Assembly (NCBI GenBank): GCA_021793195.1
Contig: JAJYTG010000004.1
Coordinates: forward strand, 1-55,884
From: Pseudomonadota bacterium
GTDB taxonomy: Bacteria > Pseudomonadota > Gammaproteobacteria > Xanthomonadales > Rhodanobacteraceae
DNA length: 55,884 nucleotides
Direction: 5' to 3'
The position numbers and the translations under genes were made by a program. This document shows positions 1 to 7,720 of the stretch, in pieces. Position 1 is the first letter of the stretch. Each line of letters opens with the position of its first letter. The notes below the pieces were generated by a model. That model had not been told where the DNA came from, did not search any database, and was given only the letters and a program-made list of their open reading frames with translations.

Positions 1-119
1 CTACATCGAGCGCTTCTACAACAGCCGGCGACGCCACTCGACGATCGGCTACGTCAGCCCACTACAGTTCGAGCAGCAGATGCAATTAGCTTAAGGTGGT
101 GTCTACCGAACCGGCAGCA
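1..119 (+). mobile_element. Right end of an IS3-family insertion sequence
   Basis: The window opens inside an IS3-family element. After the transposase stop at 94 there is a short tail, GGTGTCTACCGAACCGGCAG, that resembles the terminal inverted repeats of this family, whose outer tip is TG/CA. The CA tip most likely lies at about 118-119, because from 120 on the opposite strand reads as glycosyltransferase. The left end and any target duplication lie outside the window, so the boundary is approximate. Confidence 0.6.
2..94 (+). CDS. IS3-family transposase (OrfB), C-terminal end only
   Basis: Thirty codons remain before the TAA at 92-94, in the frame starting at base 2. They contain YIERFYNSRRRHSTIGY followed by SPLQFE, the characteristic C-terminus of the IS3-family DDE (rve) integrase-like OrfB. 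In that family the preceding part carries the catalytic Asp and Glu residues, which are outside the window. The gene is partial only because the window starts here. It points towards the truncated glycosyltransferase on the other strand. Confidence 0.85.
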   Translation, partial: YIERFYNSRRRHSTIGYVSPLQFEQQMQLA

Positions 120-511
120 GTCCAGTTCTCATAGGCTCGGTACATCGCAAGCTTCAAAACGCCATACTCGCCAACGTGGACACCATGCGGCGTATGGATA
201 CAGGGCACGCAGGTTGCGGCGGATACAATCCGCGCATACGCCCCCGCTCCCTTTCCATGAGCGTGGATCAACTCGATGCCCTGACGGCGCACGAATTCGA
301 TCAGCGCGACAGCAGCCCCGATGCGGAACCTTCGGTGCGGCAGCTTGAAGACGGGCCCGCAGACAAGTCGCTCGAAGCGTGACTGGTACGGAGGTTCGTT
401 GGGGCACGCGACGAAGCAGGCAACGTTCGCACCCAATCCATCGAGCAGCATCTCGAGGTGGCGCGGGCCCCCACCGTGGTCAGCGCGCACCGAAATCAGC
501 AGAACCTTCAT
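120..511 (-). pseudogene. Glycosyltransferase (GT4-type), N-terminal fragment cut by the IS element
   Basis: From the ATG at 511 about 130 codons read as the N-terminal domain of a GT-B glycosyltransferase. They start MKVLLISVRADHGGGPRH, a typical first beta-strand followed by a glycine-rich loop, and later contain ELIHAHGKGAGAYAR, the usual region ahead of the acceptor site. The reading frame then runs into the insertion-sequence terminus and stops at 86. The whole nucleotide-sugar-binding C-terminal half is missing, so the product should be inactive. It is the last gene of the minus-strand set flippase, GT4, polymerase, and its loss probably changed the repeat unit made by that set. Confidence 0.8.
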
Positions 512-601
512 CGATGCGATTCCTGGCCTGACGCGCTCCACAAGTACATATTCACGGGCTTTCTCATGAAGAAATATATTAGCTTGATGAACTTATGGAT
601 G

Positions 602-1843
602 TTAGACAAACTGTTCATCATTCACGCTAAAATTTGTTGCCATACATAAAGCAAAAATGAAGGATAGGAGTGAATCTTCTAATACGTTCACAACAACTCC
701 GTACGTGATCACAGCCATCAGCAAAGCGAACGGCAGCACCATCCGTCGTTCACGCAAGAACGCTGATGCAATCCTGAAAAACGGGTAGCTGAGCACCAAA
801 AACGCGCCAGGCAAACCCAGATCAACGCAAAGATAAACGAACAAATTATCTGCAGCAAGATAACGTATCGGCTCAAAATATTGCTGAGGCGCGCCAATAC
901 CACCCAGTCCTCTACCAACAATCCACTCAATGGGATGCCTCAGAAGACGCAGCGAGTTCGGCCACATCCAGTTTAGACGCTGACCAAAGCTATTGAACAA
1001 GAATTGAGTTGTCAGGCTGGTATCAGCAAAGTGATACCTAACATGCAAAGTTGACAAGGGCAAAAAGACACTCAAGGCGAGTACGACAGATACGATCGCG
1101 ACCCACGCCTGTCTTGCGATCAAGCGCGATCGCCAGATCGCATTTGAAAGAAAGAACATTCCCAAGACAATCCAGGCACCAAACGGACCTTTTGATGTCG
1201 TCACTGCAATAGCCGCGCCAGCGCTGAACCAGACCAGAAGCTTGAGCAACTTCGAGTGCCTCGTCGCGACGAGCCAGGTCGCAAAAATCAATGCTTGTGA
1301 TGCCGCGTTGAAAGATGCACGCGAAAATCCGGCATATCTGTCCACCCCAAAAGCGCTCCACTGTCGCGAGTTAACAACAGCATGTCTTCCGATTTCGAGT
1401 ATTTGTCCGGTCCATGGAAAGTGTGCGATAAGATTCATGAAAACACCAGCCACGACGATGATGAACATTATCAAGAACAGATCGGAATATCTCCCTGGTG
1501 CGCCGAGTATGTAACGCGCTGACAACAAGCCGAACATGAAGGGAATCAATACCCATAATCCGAACAAAGCCTGCTTCGCACTCGGCAGGTTGTCCATCCC
1601 CCAAAACAGAGAGAGCATCACGATAGAGAGCCCGACAAGGACACCTTTATTCGTTTTCGCGCGGACAATAAGCAAAATTGGTAGTGCAAGTAAAAAAAGA
1701 ACTTTTGGTACATAGGCGAAATTAATCAGTCCAATCTTATTCAAGAAATATCTGAACGGACCATCCAATACGATGGATGCGATAAATATCGCAGTCAACC
1801 AGTAAACAACGTTGGCTACTGACAGTTTGCTCGGTTTACGCAT
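602..1843 (-). CDS. O-antigen/EPS polymerase or ligase (Wzy/WaaL-like), polytopic membrane protein
   Basis: The 413-residue protein is almost entirely hydrophobic, with about ten to twelve predicted membrane segments. A longer polar loop in its C-terminal half (about residues 265-335) contains RHPIEWIVGRGLGGIG, which resembles the periplasmic loop of O-antigen polymerase/ligase family proteins. Such proteins join undecaprenyl-linked repeat units, or transfer chains, on the periplasmic side of the inner membrane. The start overlaps the end of the upstream GT4 gene by 8 bases, so the two are probably co-translated. Base composition is visibly A/T-richer than that GT4 neighbour, a sign of separate ancestry. 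Wzy cannot be told from a ligase by sequence alone. Confidence 0.75.
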   Translation of the reverse strand: MRKPSKLSVANVVYWLTAIFIASIVLDGPFRYFLNKIGLINFAYVPKVLFLLALPILLIVRAKTNKGVLVGLSIVMLSLFWGMDNLPSAKQALFGLWVLIPFMFGLLSARYILGAPGRYSDLFLIMFIIVVAGVFMNLIAHFPWTGQILEIGRHAVVNSRQWSAFGVDRYAGFSRASFNAASQALIFATWLVATRHSKLLKLLVWFSAGAAIAVTTSKGPFGAWIVLGMFFLSNAIWRSRLIARQAWVAIVSVVLALSVFLPLSTLHVRYHFADTSLTTQFLFNSFGQRLNWMWPNSLRLLRHPIEWIVGRGLGGIGAPQQYFEPIRYLAADNLFVYLCVDLGLPGAFLVLSYPFFRIASAFLRERRMVLPFALLMAVITYGVVVNVLEDSLLSFIFALCMATNFSVNDEQFV

Positions 1844-3095
1844 CGCCTGCTCGCGATGACCGCTGCTGGTGCTGCGGGTCCGCTGAACATGAGTCAGCCG
1901 ATACTGCCGAGTAAACCTGCAGGTATTGATTATTCCAACTCCGCGGGTCCATGAATTTCATGCCATCCTGCCTCGCTGTCTGCGCCATGTGTTCGATGAC
2001 ACCGCTATTTCTGGCGAGATGACTCATCGTTTCGTAGAGCGCTCCCGCCTGTGCCGGCTCCAGAATCCAGCCGTTCACCCCGTCCCTGATCAGCTCCGGT
2101 ATGCCCCCACGCCGCGCACCGATCACCGGCTTGCCGAACGCGAACGACTCGACCACAACGCCCGGCAAGTTGTCATGGCAGAGCGACGGCACCACCACCA
2201 CGTCAACTTGCGGATAGAACGCACGCGGCAGCACCCGACCCAGGAAGCGGATGCGCGTATCCCCCTGCGCCCGCTGGCGCAGGCTTGCCTCGTACCCGGG
2301 TTTGCCGGCGCCGGCAATCCACAGCTCTGCATCCGGCTGCGGCAATTGCCGAAAGGCATCGATCAAGGGCTCGACGCCCTTGGGCGGATCGAGCCGCCCG
2401 ATATAGCCGAAACGGATGCCGCCGTGCGGCTCCACCGCAACCGGCTCGTCGATGCCCAGCGCGCGCGGGTCACGCGCGTTGTGGATCACCTGCTTGATCG
2501 GCACCTGGGCAAAGTAGCCCTCGGCGAGATGCCGCTCCAGCACGTAACGGCTCACCCCTACCACGGCGCGCAGGCGATTGCTGAGCACGCGGTGCGGCAG
2601 CCGGAAGGCGCGGCAGCCCGCGCACTGCCGCGCGCAGTTGCCGCCGTTTGTGTACATGGTGGCCTTGGGGCAGATGGCGTAGGAATCGTGCAGTACCTGC
2701 ACCGCAGGGATGCCGGCGCGCGATGCCGTGATCCAGGCCGCGGCCGACCAGCCCGGCAGATTATGCATGCTGATCACGTCGGGCTTTTCCGCTGCGATCA
2801 CCTGGCGCAGGTAGCCCTGCATCCACGGGTTGTAGCTGTCCTGTGTGTGCCAGAGGGCGCGTGCCGCCGGGTTATGCGTGCGCCCGTCGTAGGGCCAATA
2901 CAGGTTGCGGGTGCCGGCCAGCCACACGCGGACGCCATCGCGCAGTTCCTGGTGCAGCCCCGCGCGGTCGCTGGTGGCCAGCAGCACGCAGTCGTGCCCG
3001 GCGGTCTGCAGGCTGCGCAGCTGCTCCCAGACGATGACCTCGGCACCACCGCCACGGGATGGATCGGCCAGCGCGTGCAGGAAGAGGATTTTCAA
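1836..3095 (-). CDS. Glycosyltransferase family 4
   Basis: A 419-residue GT-B enzyme expected to add a sugar to a lipid-linked repeat unit at the cytoplasmic face of the inner membrane. The N-terminal strand is MKILFLHALADPSRGGGAEV, typical of GT4 enzymes. A Cys-containing insert near residues 145-165 (NGGNCARQCAGCRAF) is seen in some family members. The donor-site region near 315-325 contains PGVVVESFAFGKPVIG, with the conserved E-x7-E type arrangement partly kept. It lies 4 bases downstream of the flippase and overlaps the polymerase by 8 bases, so the three form one unit. It is G/C-rich, unlike those two genes. Confidence 0.85.
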   Translation of the reverse strand: MKILFLHALADPSRGGGAEVIVWEQLRSLQTAGHDCVLLATSDRAGLHQELRDGVRVWLAGTRNLYWPYDGRTHNPAARALWHTQDSYNPWMQGYLRQVIAAEKPDVISMHNLPGWSAAAWITASRAGIPAVQVLHDSYAICPKATMYTNGGNCARQCAGCRAFRLPHRVLSNRLRAVVGVSRYVLERHLAEGYFAQVPIKQVIHNARDPRALGIDEPVAVEPHGGIRFGYIGRLDPPKGVEPLIDAFRQLPQPDAELWIAGAGKPGYEASLRQRAQGDTRIRFLGRVLPRAFYPQVDVVVVPSLCHDNLPGVVVESFAFGKPVIGARRGGIPELIRDGVNGWILEPAQAGALYETMSHLARNSGVIEHMAQTARQDGMKFMDPRSWNNQYLQVYSAVSADSCSADPQHQQRSSRAGDA

Positions 3096-3099
3096 AATT

Positions 3100-4545
3100 T
3101 CAGCCTTTTAATCTTCGAAAGCGCGAGGTCCACTCGGACCACGCGTGAGATCGAAAGCCCGTGGTGTCCAAAATCAAATTCATGCCGATATAAATCACTC
3201 CGCCAAACACGACCAGCAATGTCAGTTTGACATAGCGTGACGCAATTGCAATGTCAAGTACAGGAAACAACATGGTAAGGCAAGCGCCCAATAGCAGGGC
3301 TGACAAAATGATTCGTGAGCTATCCGAGGTGAACAGCGGAAGCCTGATCTGTTTGCGACTAATTAGAAAACTAAGCAAAAGCGCAAAAAAATTGGCAATT
3401 AACGTAGCCCAAGCGGCCCCAAGTTCATAAAAGTGCGGGATCAACCAGAAATTGAGCAGCACATTGAGTACGGCGGCTAACGCAACGATCCAAATCTGGT
3501 GGTATGTGCTTTGCTTGAGTTGGAAACTCAGATTAAAGTAGTAAATTGTCAGGCCTTCGATCAATGCTGCAAATCCAAGCCAAGGTAAGAGTACAATCGA
3601 ACTTTGACGAAAATCAGCACCAAGCAGCACACCGACAATCGCACTCGGCACCACAATAAACGCAGTCACAACAGGCAGGCTCACAAGTATCAAGCCATTC
3701 AGTGTGTATTCCATCAATTTATGCAAACCATCCGTATCGCCCTGCGCTTGCGCTTTGAGCAATAGTGGATACCCGGCAAGGTTAATAATCATCATCAGAG
3801 TTACAACTACCTTTTGTGTCAAATCGTATGCGGCCGAATATTGACCGGATGATGATATTCCAACCAACCAGGCCAGCATATAGCGATCGGCAAAGCCCAT
3901 GACGCTTGCAAACGCAAATGTCGCAGTCAATGGGATTCCGAAATAAAGTAGCCTCAACACCATCGCTCTATCGGCCCTGCCAAGTCTGATATGAGGCGCC
4001 AAGGCGTACAACTCGAACGTGACGACAAGCGCCACGCCCGTGATCAAGCCAGTGAAAAGCCCTATAATACCAGCAAGTCGTAAACCAATAACACCACCTA
4101 ACAGCATCAGCGCAGACCTTACAAAAGCAAGCATGCCGAATTTGACAGGCGTAAATTCCGACCTCAATCGCTCCAGAAGAATGTCGAAGATACTCTGCAC
4201 TAAGGCAAACACAACAATAATTGCCACCAAAACATTTCTATTAATAAAATATATCAATGCGGAAACGGTCAGCAATATCAATGCAACCAAGCAAAATGCG
4301 GCGACAATTGTCGATATGAGAATGGCGCGTTGCTCTTTCCCGCATTCTTGATAAAATCGCAGCAGTCCGATACGTAGCCACTGGAAGAATATCGAACTGA
4401 CAAGTAATGCCGAAGTGTAGCCAAGCGCGTAAATACCGAACTCTTGCGGATCCATCAATCGCGTGAAAATGGCAACAGATAAAAACGCAATAAGGCTCGG
4501 CACACCTCTAGCAAAGAAATAAAATATTGAATGACGAAGAAACAT
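3100..4545 (-). CDS. Wzx-like oligosaccharide flippase
   Basis: A 481-residue protein with about 12-14 hydrophobic segments. The N-terminus (YFFARGVPSLIAFLSVAIFT, then RLMDPQEFGIYALGY) is the MATE/PST-superfamily signature of flippases that move undecaprenyl-diphosphate-linked repeats across the inner membrane. The polymerase and GT4 genes directly downstream support this job. Codon and base use is A/T-richer than most of the window. It is followed upstream by the stump of another flippase in the same orientation. Another complete flippase lies at 26286-27839, so the window holds two intact ones. Confidence 0.85.
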   Translation of the reverse strand: MFLRHSIFYFFARGVPSLIAFLSVAIFTRLMDPQEFGIYALGYTSALLVSSIFFQWLRIGLLRFYQECGKEQRAILISTIVAAFCLVALILLTVSALIYFINRNVLVAIIVVFALVQSIFDILLERLRSEFTPVKFGMLAFVRSALMLLGGVIGLRLAGIIGLFTGLITGVALVVTFELYALAPHIRLGRADRAMVLRLLYFGIPLTATFAFASVMGFADRYMLAWLVGISSSGQYSAAYDLTQKVVVTLMMIINLAGYPLLLKAQAQGDTDGLHKLMEYTLNGLILVSLPVVTAFIVVPSAIVGVLLGADFRQSSIVLLPWLGFAALIEGLTIYYFNLSFQLKQSTYHQIWIVALAAVLNVLLNFWLIPHFYELGAAWATLIANFFALLLSFLISRKQIRLPLFTSDSSRIILSALLLGACLTMLFPVLDIAIASRYVKLTLLVVFGGVIYIGMNLILDTTGFRSHAWSEWTSRFRRLKG

Positions 4546-4551
4546 CTCTGC

Positions 4552-4662
4552 CTAACAAGTAGCAGATAACATGCGCGTAGACGAGATGGTCACCAGCGGC
4601 AGGATGTAATTGGCACCCTGCAGGACGAACTGGGATCCGATGTTCTTGCGCAGCGCGCTCAT
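4552..4662 (-). pseudogene. N-terminal remnant of a second Wzx-like flippase
   Basis: On the minus strand 36 codons run from the ATG at 4662 to a TAG at 4552-4554. They begin MSALRKNIGSQFVLQGANYI and continue LPLVTI, which looks like the first amphipathic segment and first membrane helix of polysaccharide flippases (a Lys/Arg-rich start, then a helix with GANYILPL). After about 26 codons the similarity stops abruptly just upstream of the intact flippase. I read it as what was left when a recombination event replaced the genes downstream of the first bases of the old flippase. The call rests on a short stretch. Confidence 0.55.
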
Positions 4663-5020
4663 GATGCGCAGAACGCGGCGGTGATCAGCGCCTGGCTGGA
4701 TCCCGGCTCGGCGCTGCGCGCCGGCCGGGATGACATCAAGAAGAAGACACGGGACGTCCGGAAGGGTGTTGAAGAGAGTGTGCTGCGCCCTACCCCGATG
4801 TCATTCCCGCGAAGAGCCTGCCCGCGGCGAAAACGGGGGCGGGAATCCAGTGACTCTGCTCTTGCAGGCCGCATCGCGACGATACCGAAGGCGGGTGGCA
4901 GCGCCGCGGCAAGCTGCACTGGTGCGGTCCGTGCGGGAGTGGCGCTGGATCCCGACTCGATGCGCGCCAGCACCTGCAGTTGCTGCTGCAGCAGGGCCTG
5001 CTGCCGGGCGAACAGGGTGC
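4663..5020. other. Non-coding stretch with dispersed repeats
   Basis: No convincing gene. The stretch contains the first copy of the composite dispersed repeat (4694-4855) and, near 4940-4965, a short further echo of its first half (GCTGGATCCCGACTCG). Open frames crossing this region look like readings of the repeats and of the adjacent nucleotidyltransferase gene. Confidence 0.6.
4694..4855. repeat. Composite dispersed repeat, copy 1 (dRS3-like inverted repeats)
   Basis: The left part is GGCTGGATCCCGGCTCGGCG, followed by GCGCGCCGGCCGGGATGAC, which forms an imperfect inverted repeat. The right part begins GTCATTCCCGCGAA and ends GCGGGAATCCAGTGACT, with the ATTCCC/GGGAAT arms known from dRS3-type repeats. 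The same two-part arrangement occurs again at 7240-7360, with a shorter right part and a differing middle. The two copies bracket the MNT/HEPN block in direct orientation. Confidence 0.7.
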
Positions 5021-5323
5021 TCACGCCAGCGGCACTCCGGTGAGACGCGCGATTTCGTGGATGGGCTGCGACGGGCTGCCCATGGGGCGCATGACGATGT
5101 CGATGCGCGGCTCGCCCAACTGCGCCTGCAGCAATGCCCAAAGCCGCGCGTGCCGCCGCACGGCATCGCGTACCGAGTGCGGCACCTCGACGTACAGGTC
5201 GATATCGCCGCCGCGCTTGCTGTCGTCCACGCGCGAGCCGAACAGCCACACGCGCGCGTCGCTGCCGAATACCTCGGCGGCGGCACTGCGGATGATGGCG
5301 ACTTGTTCGGGGGTGAGGCGCAT
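5021..5323 (-). CDS. MNT-type minimal nucleotidyltransferase (antitoxin-like), second of a pair
   Basis: A 100-residue protein of the minimal nucleotidyltransferase fold. It carries the loop LFGSRVDDSKRGGDIDLYVE, in which GS and the D-x-D pair (about 40-42) would bind nucleotide and magnesium. In characterised systems such proteins AMPylate or neutralise a partner HEPN ribonuclease. It starts 4 bases after the HEPN stop. Its first 43 residues are nearly identical to the MNT on the other side of that HEPN gene (5800-6105), but the rest differs, so this is a duplicated antitoxin gene. Which copy serves the HEPN protein cannot be told. Confidence 0.8.
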   Translation of the reverse strand: MRLTPEQVAIIRSAAAEVFGSDARVWLFGSRVDDSKRGGDIDLYVEVPHSVRDAVRRHARLWALLQAQLGEPRIDIVMRPMGSPSQPIHEIARLTGVPLA

Positions 5324-5326
5324 GGG

Positions 5327-5803
5327 TCATTCCATGCCGAGGCCGAAACGCCGGCCGATGCGTTGCATGATCGTCTCGATGCTGGCAGCCGCGTCGAAGC
5401 CTTGATTCAGGTAGGCGGCGCGCAGCGCGGGTTCGTCCGGGTACTCGTGAGCAAAGTGGTTGCGCAGGGCGCGCAGTTTTTCCCATGCCTCGGTGCTTTC
5501 GAGCAGGCCGAGTTTCTCCAGCCGGTTGAGCTTGTCCAGCATCGGCCGGTCTTCGTAGGGCTCTTGCAGCACATCGAGCAGTGCCGGAAACAGGCGCGTA
5601 CCCAGCACGTCTTGCAGTTTGCCGAAGCGCAGCACGAATTGATCGATGTCCTGCACGGCGTCATCGTCGAGATCCGCCAGCGTGGCGGCGCTAAGTGGCC
5701 TGTGCGGCGCGATGGAGGCCAGGGCATGGCGCATGTGGTGGCGGTGGCGCATGGCTTGCCGCCACACATCCTGCATGCGCTGCTGATGGGTGTCGCCGCT
5801 CAC
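5327..5803 (-). CDS. HEPN-domain protein (HepT-like toxin) between two MNT genes
   Basis: A 158-residue, helix-rich protein. It has the HEPN ribonuclease motif R-x4-H-x-Y at Arg114, His119 and Tyr121 (RNHFAHEY). HEPN toxins with this motif cleave RNA and are held inactive by a cognate MNT protein. The start overlaps the upstream MNT gene by 4 bases (ATGA), and a second MNT gene begins 4 bases after its stop, giving MNT-HEPN-MNT on the minus strand. All three motif residues are present, so it is probably active. A role in phage defence or plasmid-type maintenance is inferred from the family only. Confidence 0.75.
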   Translation of the reverse strand: MSGDTHQQRMQDVWRQAMRHRHHMRHALASIAPHRPLSAATLADLDDDAVQDIDQFVLRFGKLQDVLGTRLFPALLDVLQEPYEDRPMLDKLNRLEKLGLLESTEAWEKLRALRNHFAHEYPDEPALRAAYLNQGFDAAASIETIMQRIGRRFGLGME

Positions 5804-6105
5804 AGCAGCACCCCCGTGGTTTTGGCGGTGGTGACGATGGCGCGCGTGGCGCCGTGGACCGGTGCGTCGAGGACCACATCGATCTTTTGTTCGCCCAGTG
5901 CGCGATACAGCCGGGCCAGCATCGCGATGCTGGCGCTGGCCAGTGCGTCGGGCTGGGTTTGCGTGGTTTGCACCAGCAGATCGATATCGCCGCCGCGCTT
6001 GGCGTCATCCACGCGCGAGCCGAACAGCCACACGCGCGCATCGCTGCCGAATGCCTCGGCGGCGGCCTCGCGGATGATGGCGGCTTGTTCGGGGGTGAGG
6101 CGCAT
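5800..6105 (-). CDS. MNT-type minimal nucleotidyltransferase (antitoxin-like), first of a pair
   Basis: A 101-residue nucleotidyltransferase-fold protein with LFGSRVDDAKRGGDIDLLV. GS lies at 29-30 and the D-x-D at 40-42. It is the upstream gene of the MNT-HEPN-MNT trio and overlaps the HEPN start by 4 bases, the usual order for an MNT/HEPN pair. The N-terminal 43 residues are nearly the same as in the 5021-5323 copy and the C-terminal halves differ. That pattern fits either duplication followed by replacement or recombination between two related modules. Confidence 0.8.
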   Translation of the reverse strand: MRLTPEQAAIIREAAAEAFGSDARVWLFGSRVDDAKRGGDIDLLVQTTQTQPDALASASIAMLARLYRALGEQKIDVVLDAPVHGATRAIVTTAKTTGVLL

Positions 6106-6403
6106 GGGTCAGGACCACCGCGGGCGGAAGGCTGGCGTTGCCGAATCTTGGCTCCCTCTCCCCTTGGGAGACGACCAACGGAAGTCCCCAAGGGAGGGCT
6201 GGGGTGAGGGTTCGGGCTGCGTGCGGTTTGTGGCAAGCGTCGTACCCTCACCCCCTGCCCCTCTCCCGCTGGGAGAGGGGAGCAGAGCTTGGCTCTCGCG
6301 CCCCCCCGGAGAGGGGAGCAGAGCTTGGCTCTCGCGCCCCTTGGGAGAGGGGAGCAGAGCTTGGCTCTCGCGCCCGCTGGGATGACTGATCATTTGCAGC
6401 TTG
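6106..6403. other. Non-coding spacer with palindromes and a tandem repeat
   Basis: About 300 bases between two toxin-antitoxin type units, with no supported gene. It holds self-complementary stretches of the CCCTCTCCC...GGGAGAGGG kind (around 6150-6180 and 6255-6280), which could act as transcription terminators, and the 36-bp tandem repeat at 6273-6380. Confidence 0.6.
6273..6380. repeat. Three tandem copies of a 36-bp unit
   Basis: Three copies begin at 6273, 6309 and 6345, each opening GAGAGGGGAGCAGAGCTTGG and continuing CTCTCGCGCCC. The last few bases of each unit vary (CCCCGG, CTTGG, GCTGG). There are no unique spacers between the copies, so this is a simple tandem array rather than a CRISPR. 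Each unit is partly self-complementary (GAGCAGAGC, GCTCTCGC). Confidence 0.8.
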
Positions 6404-6817
6404 TCATTGTGCATGACGCATGGCCTCCAGCGCGAACGATCCAAAATCATCCAGATGCTTATGCACGATCGTGTGCACGATCTGCCAGTCGATGGCACGG
6501 TAGCTGTGCACGGCCACGTTGCGGAAGCCGACCGCGCCGCGCAGGCGTTGCGCAAGCCCGGCGTCGAGCACGCCCGCGTCGGCGAGACGCGCGAAGGCTT
6601 CGCCCATGGTTTGCGGCGCGGGCAGTCCACTGGCGGCAATCCAGTGGGATGCGATGTCCACGCACAATTGCACGGCGCGCGTCAGATTCACCGCGATGAT
6701 GTCTTGCGCATCGATGTCACGTGCGAGGTCTTCGGCAAGTGGCGGGCACTTGTCGTGAACGCGCCGCGTGCACAGACGCAGCGATTCGATTTTCTGCGCG
6801 ATCAGCGCCCGATCCAT
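6404..6817 (-). CDS. hepT: HepT-like HEPN ribonuclease toxin (DUF86 type)
   Basis: A 137-residue protein of the DUF86/HepT family. The catalytic R-x4-H-x-Y motif is at Arg99, His104 and Tyr106 (RNVAVHSY). In characterised pairs HepT is an RNase whose Tyr is blocked by AMPylation from MntA. Its start lies inside the end of the upstream nucleotidyltransferase gene (16-base overlap), the typical mntA-hepT arrangement. The length is normal for the family and nothing is missing. The symbol is given on motif and gene order. Confidence 0.8.
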   Translation of the reverse strand: MDRALIAQKIESLRLCTRRVHDKCPPLAEDLARDIDAQDIIAVNLTRAVQLCVDIASHWIAASGLPAPQTMGEAFARLADAGVLDAGLAQRLRGAVGFRNVAVHSYRAIDWQIVHTIVHKHLDDFGSFALEAMRHAQ

Positions 6818-7215
6818 CGCCGCCTCCGCTCGTCGAAGATGCGCTGCTGCAGCGGCACGAAGTCGGCGACATCGGTCAGGTGGCGGCTGAGCAGCGCGCC
6901 GTGCCGGGTGCTGTCGCCCAGCACGCGCACGCCATGGGCGAGGATTTGCCCCAGCAGCGGCTCGCCGGCAGCGGCCAGGTCGATCAGGTCCACCGGGCGG
7001 CCGGTGGCCATCGCCAGATCGCTGATCAAGGCGATGATCTCGTCGGCGTGCAGCGGACGATCGGCGCCCACGGCCAAGTCGAGGTCGCTGTCGGGCCGCG
7101 CCGTGCCGCGCGCCAGCGATCCGAACAGCATGGCGAAATTCACCTGCGGATGCCGCGCCAGCACGGCGCGCAGCGGGTCGATGAACTCGGGCAGCAGCAC
7201 GGGATCGGGTTTCAT
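6802..7215 (-). CDS. mntA: MntA-like nucleotidyltransferase antitoxin
   Basis: A 137-residue nucleotidyltransferase. The motif FGSLARGTARPDSDLDLAV matches GS-x10-D-x-D (Gly32, Ser33, Asp44, Asp46), which in MntA antitoxins transfers AMP to a tyrosine of HepT. It is unrelated in sequence to the shorter MNT pair further left. It is the first gene of the pair on the minus strand and overlaps hepT by 16 bases. One copy of the composite dispersed repeat begins just upstream of its start. Confidence 0.8.
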   Translation of the reverse strand: MKPDPVLLPEFIDPLRAVLARHPQVNFAMLFGSLARGTARPDSDLDLAVGADRPLHADEIIALISDLAMATGRPVDLIDLAAAGEPLLGQILAHGVRVLGDSTRHGALLSRHLTDVADFVPLQQRIFDERRRRWIGR

Positions 7216-7720
7216 GTCAGGCCCCTCGACCGTGGCGCGGGCTGGATCCCGGCTCGGCGCTGCGCGCCGTCCGGGATGACGTCAGGAAAAAAGTGCACAT
7301 CGGCCGGAAGGATATCGCTTTATTGCTGTCATTCCCGCGAACGCGGGAATCCAGTGACTTGGTGGTGACAGTTTGACTCGCGGCAATTCGGGAGGGCAAC
7401 GCAAGCACCAGCGTGGCGCTCTCAGGGGCTGATGGGATTGCCTGTAGCTGTTGCCGCCAGCACTGGCCGTGGCGATCAGCGCCACGGTGGCGATGCCGCC
7501 GATGAGGATGTAGGACATGGAATCGGTATGCGGGGGATCCATCGCCGCTGTGTTGCCGCTGCGTGGCGGCCACTGCCAGCGCGTTCTTGCAGTCCGGGGT
7601 GACGGTGAGCGAGGAGTTGTGAGAACGGCATTTCAAGAACCATTTGCGAGAATCCACACGCCTTGATCCTGCGTGTCGCATGGATGACGCAGCCAGGCTT
7701 TTGATCACCTGATTCGCGTG
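7216..7720. other. Non-coding stretch between mntA and vapC
   Basis: About 500 bases. The part next to mntA is the second copy of the composite repeat. The rest (7361-7720) shows no gene I can support. One short minus-strand frame from an ATG at 7518 begins with a hydrophobic run (MSYILIGGIATVALIATA), then runs into the repeat and out of any recognisable sequence. It could be the stub of a membrane protein, but that is not supportable. Confidence 0.5.
7240..7360. repeat. Composite dispersed repeat, copy 2
   Basis: It starts GGCTGGATCCCGGCTCGGCG and continues GCGCGCCGTCCGGGATGAC, then about 50 bases that differ from copy 1. It ends GTCATTCCCGCGAACGCGGG followed by AATCCAGTGACT. The right half is a near-perfect inverted repeat (ATTCCCGCG / CGCGGGAAT). 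It lies in the same orientation as copy 1 at 4694-4855, so recombination between the two could delete the 2.5-kb MNT/HEPN block. Confidence 0.7.

Noticed and set aside
6273-6380. CRISPR-like array
   Set aside because: The 36-bp copies adjoin directly, with no unique spacers and no cas genes nearby, so it is a plain tandem repeat.
7282-7518. Small membrane protein starting MSYILIGGIATVALIA
   Set aside because: Only the first 20 or so codons are protein-like and the frame then passes through the dispersed repeat, so I cannot support it as a gene.
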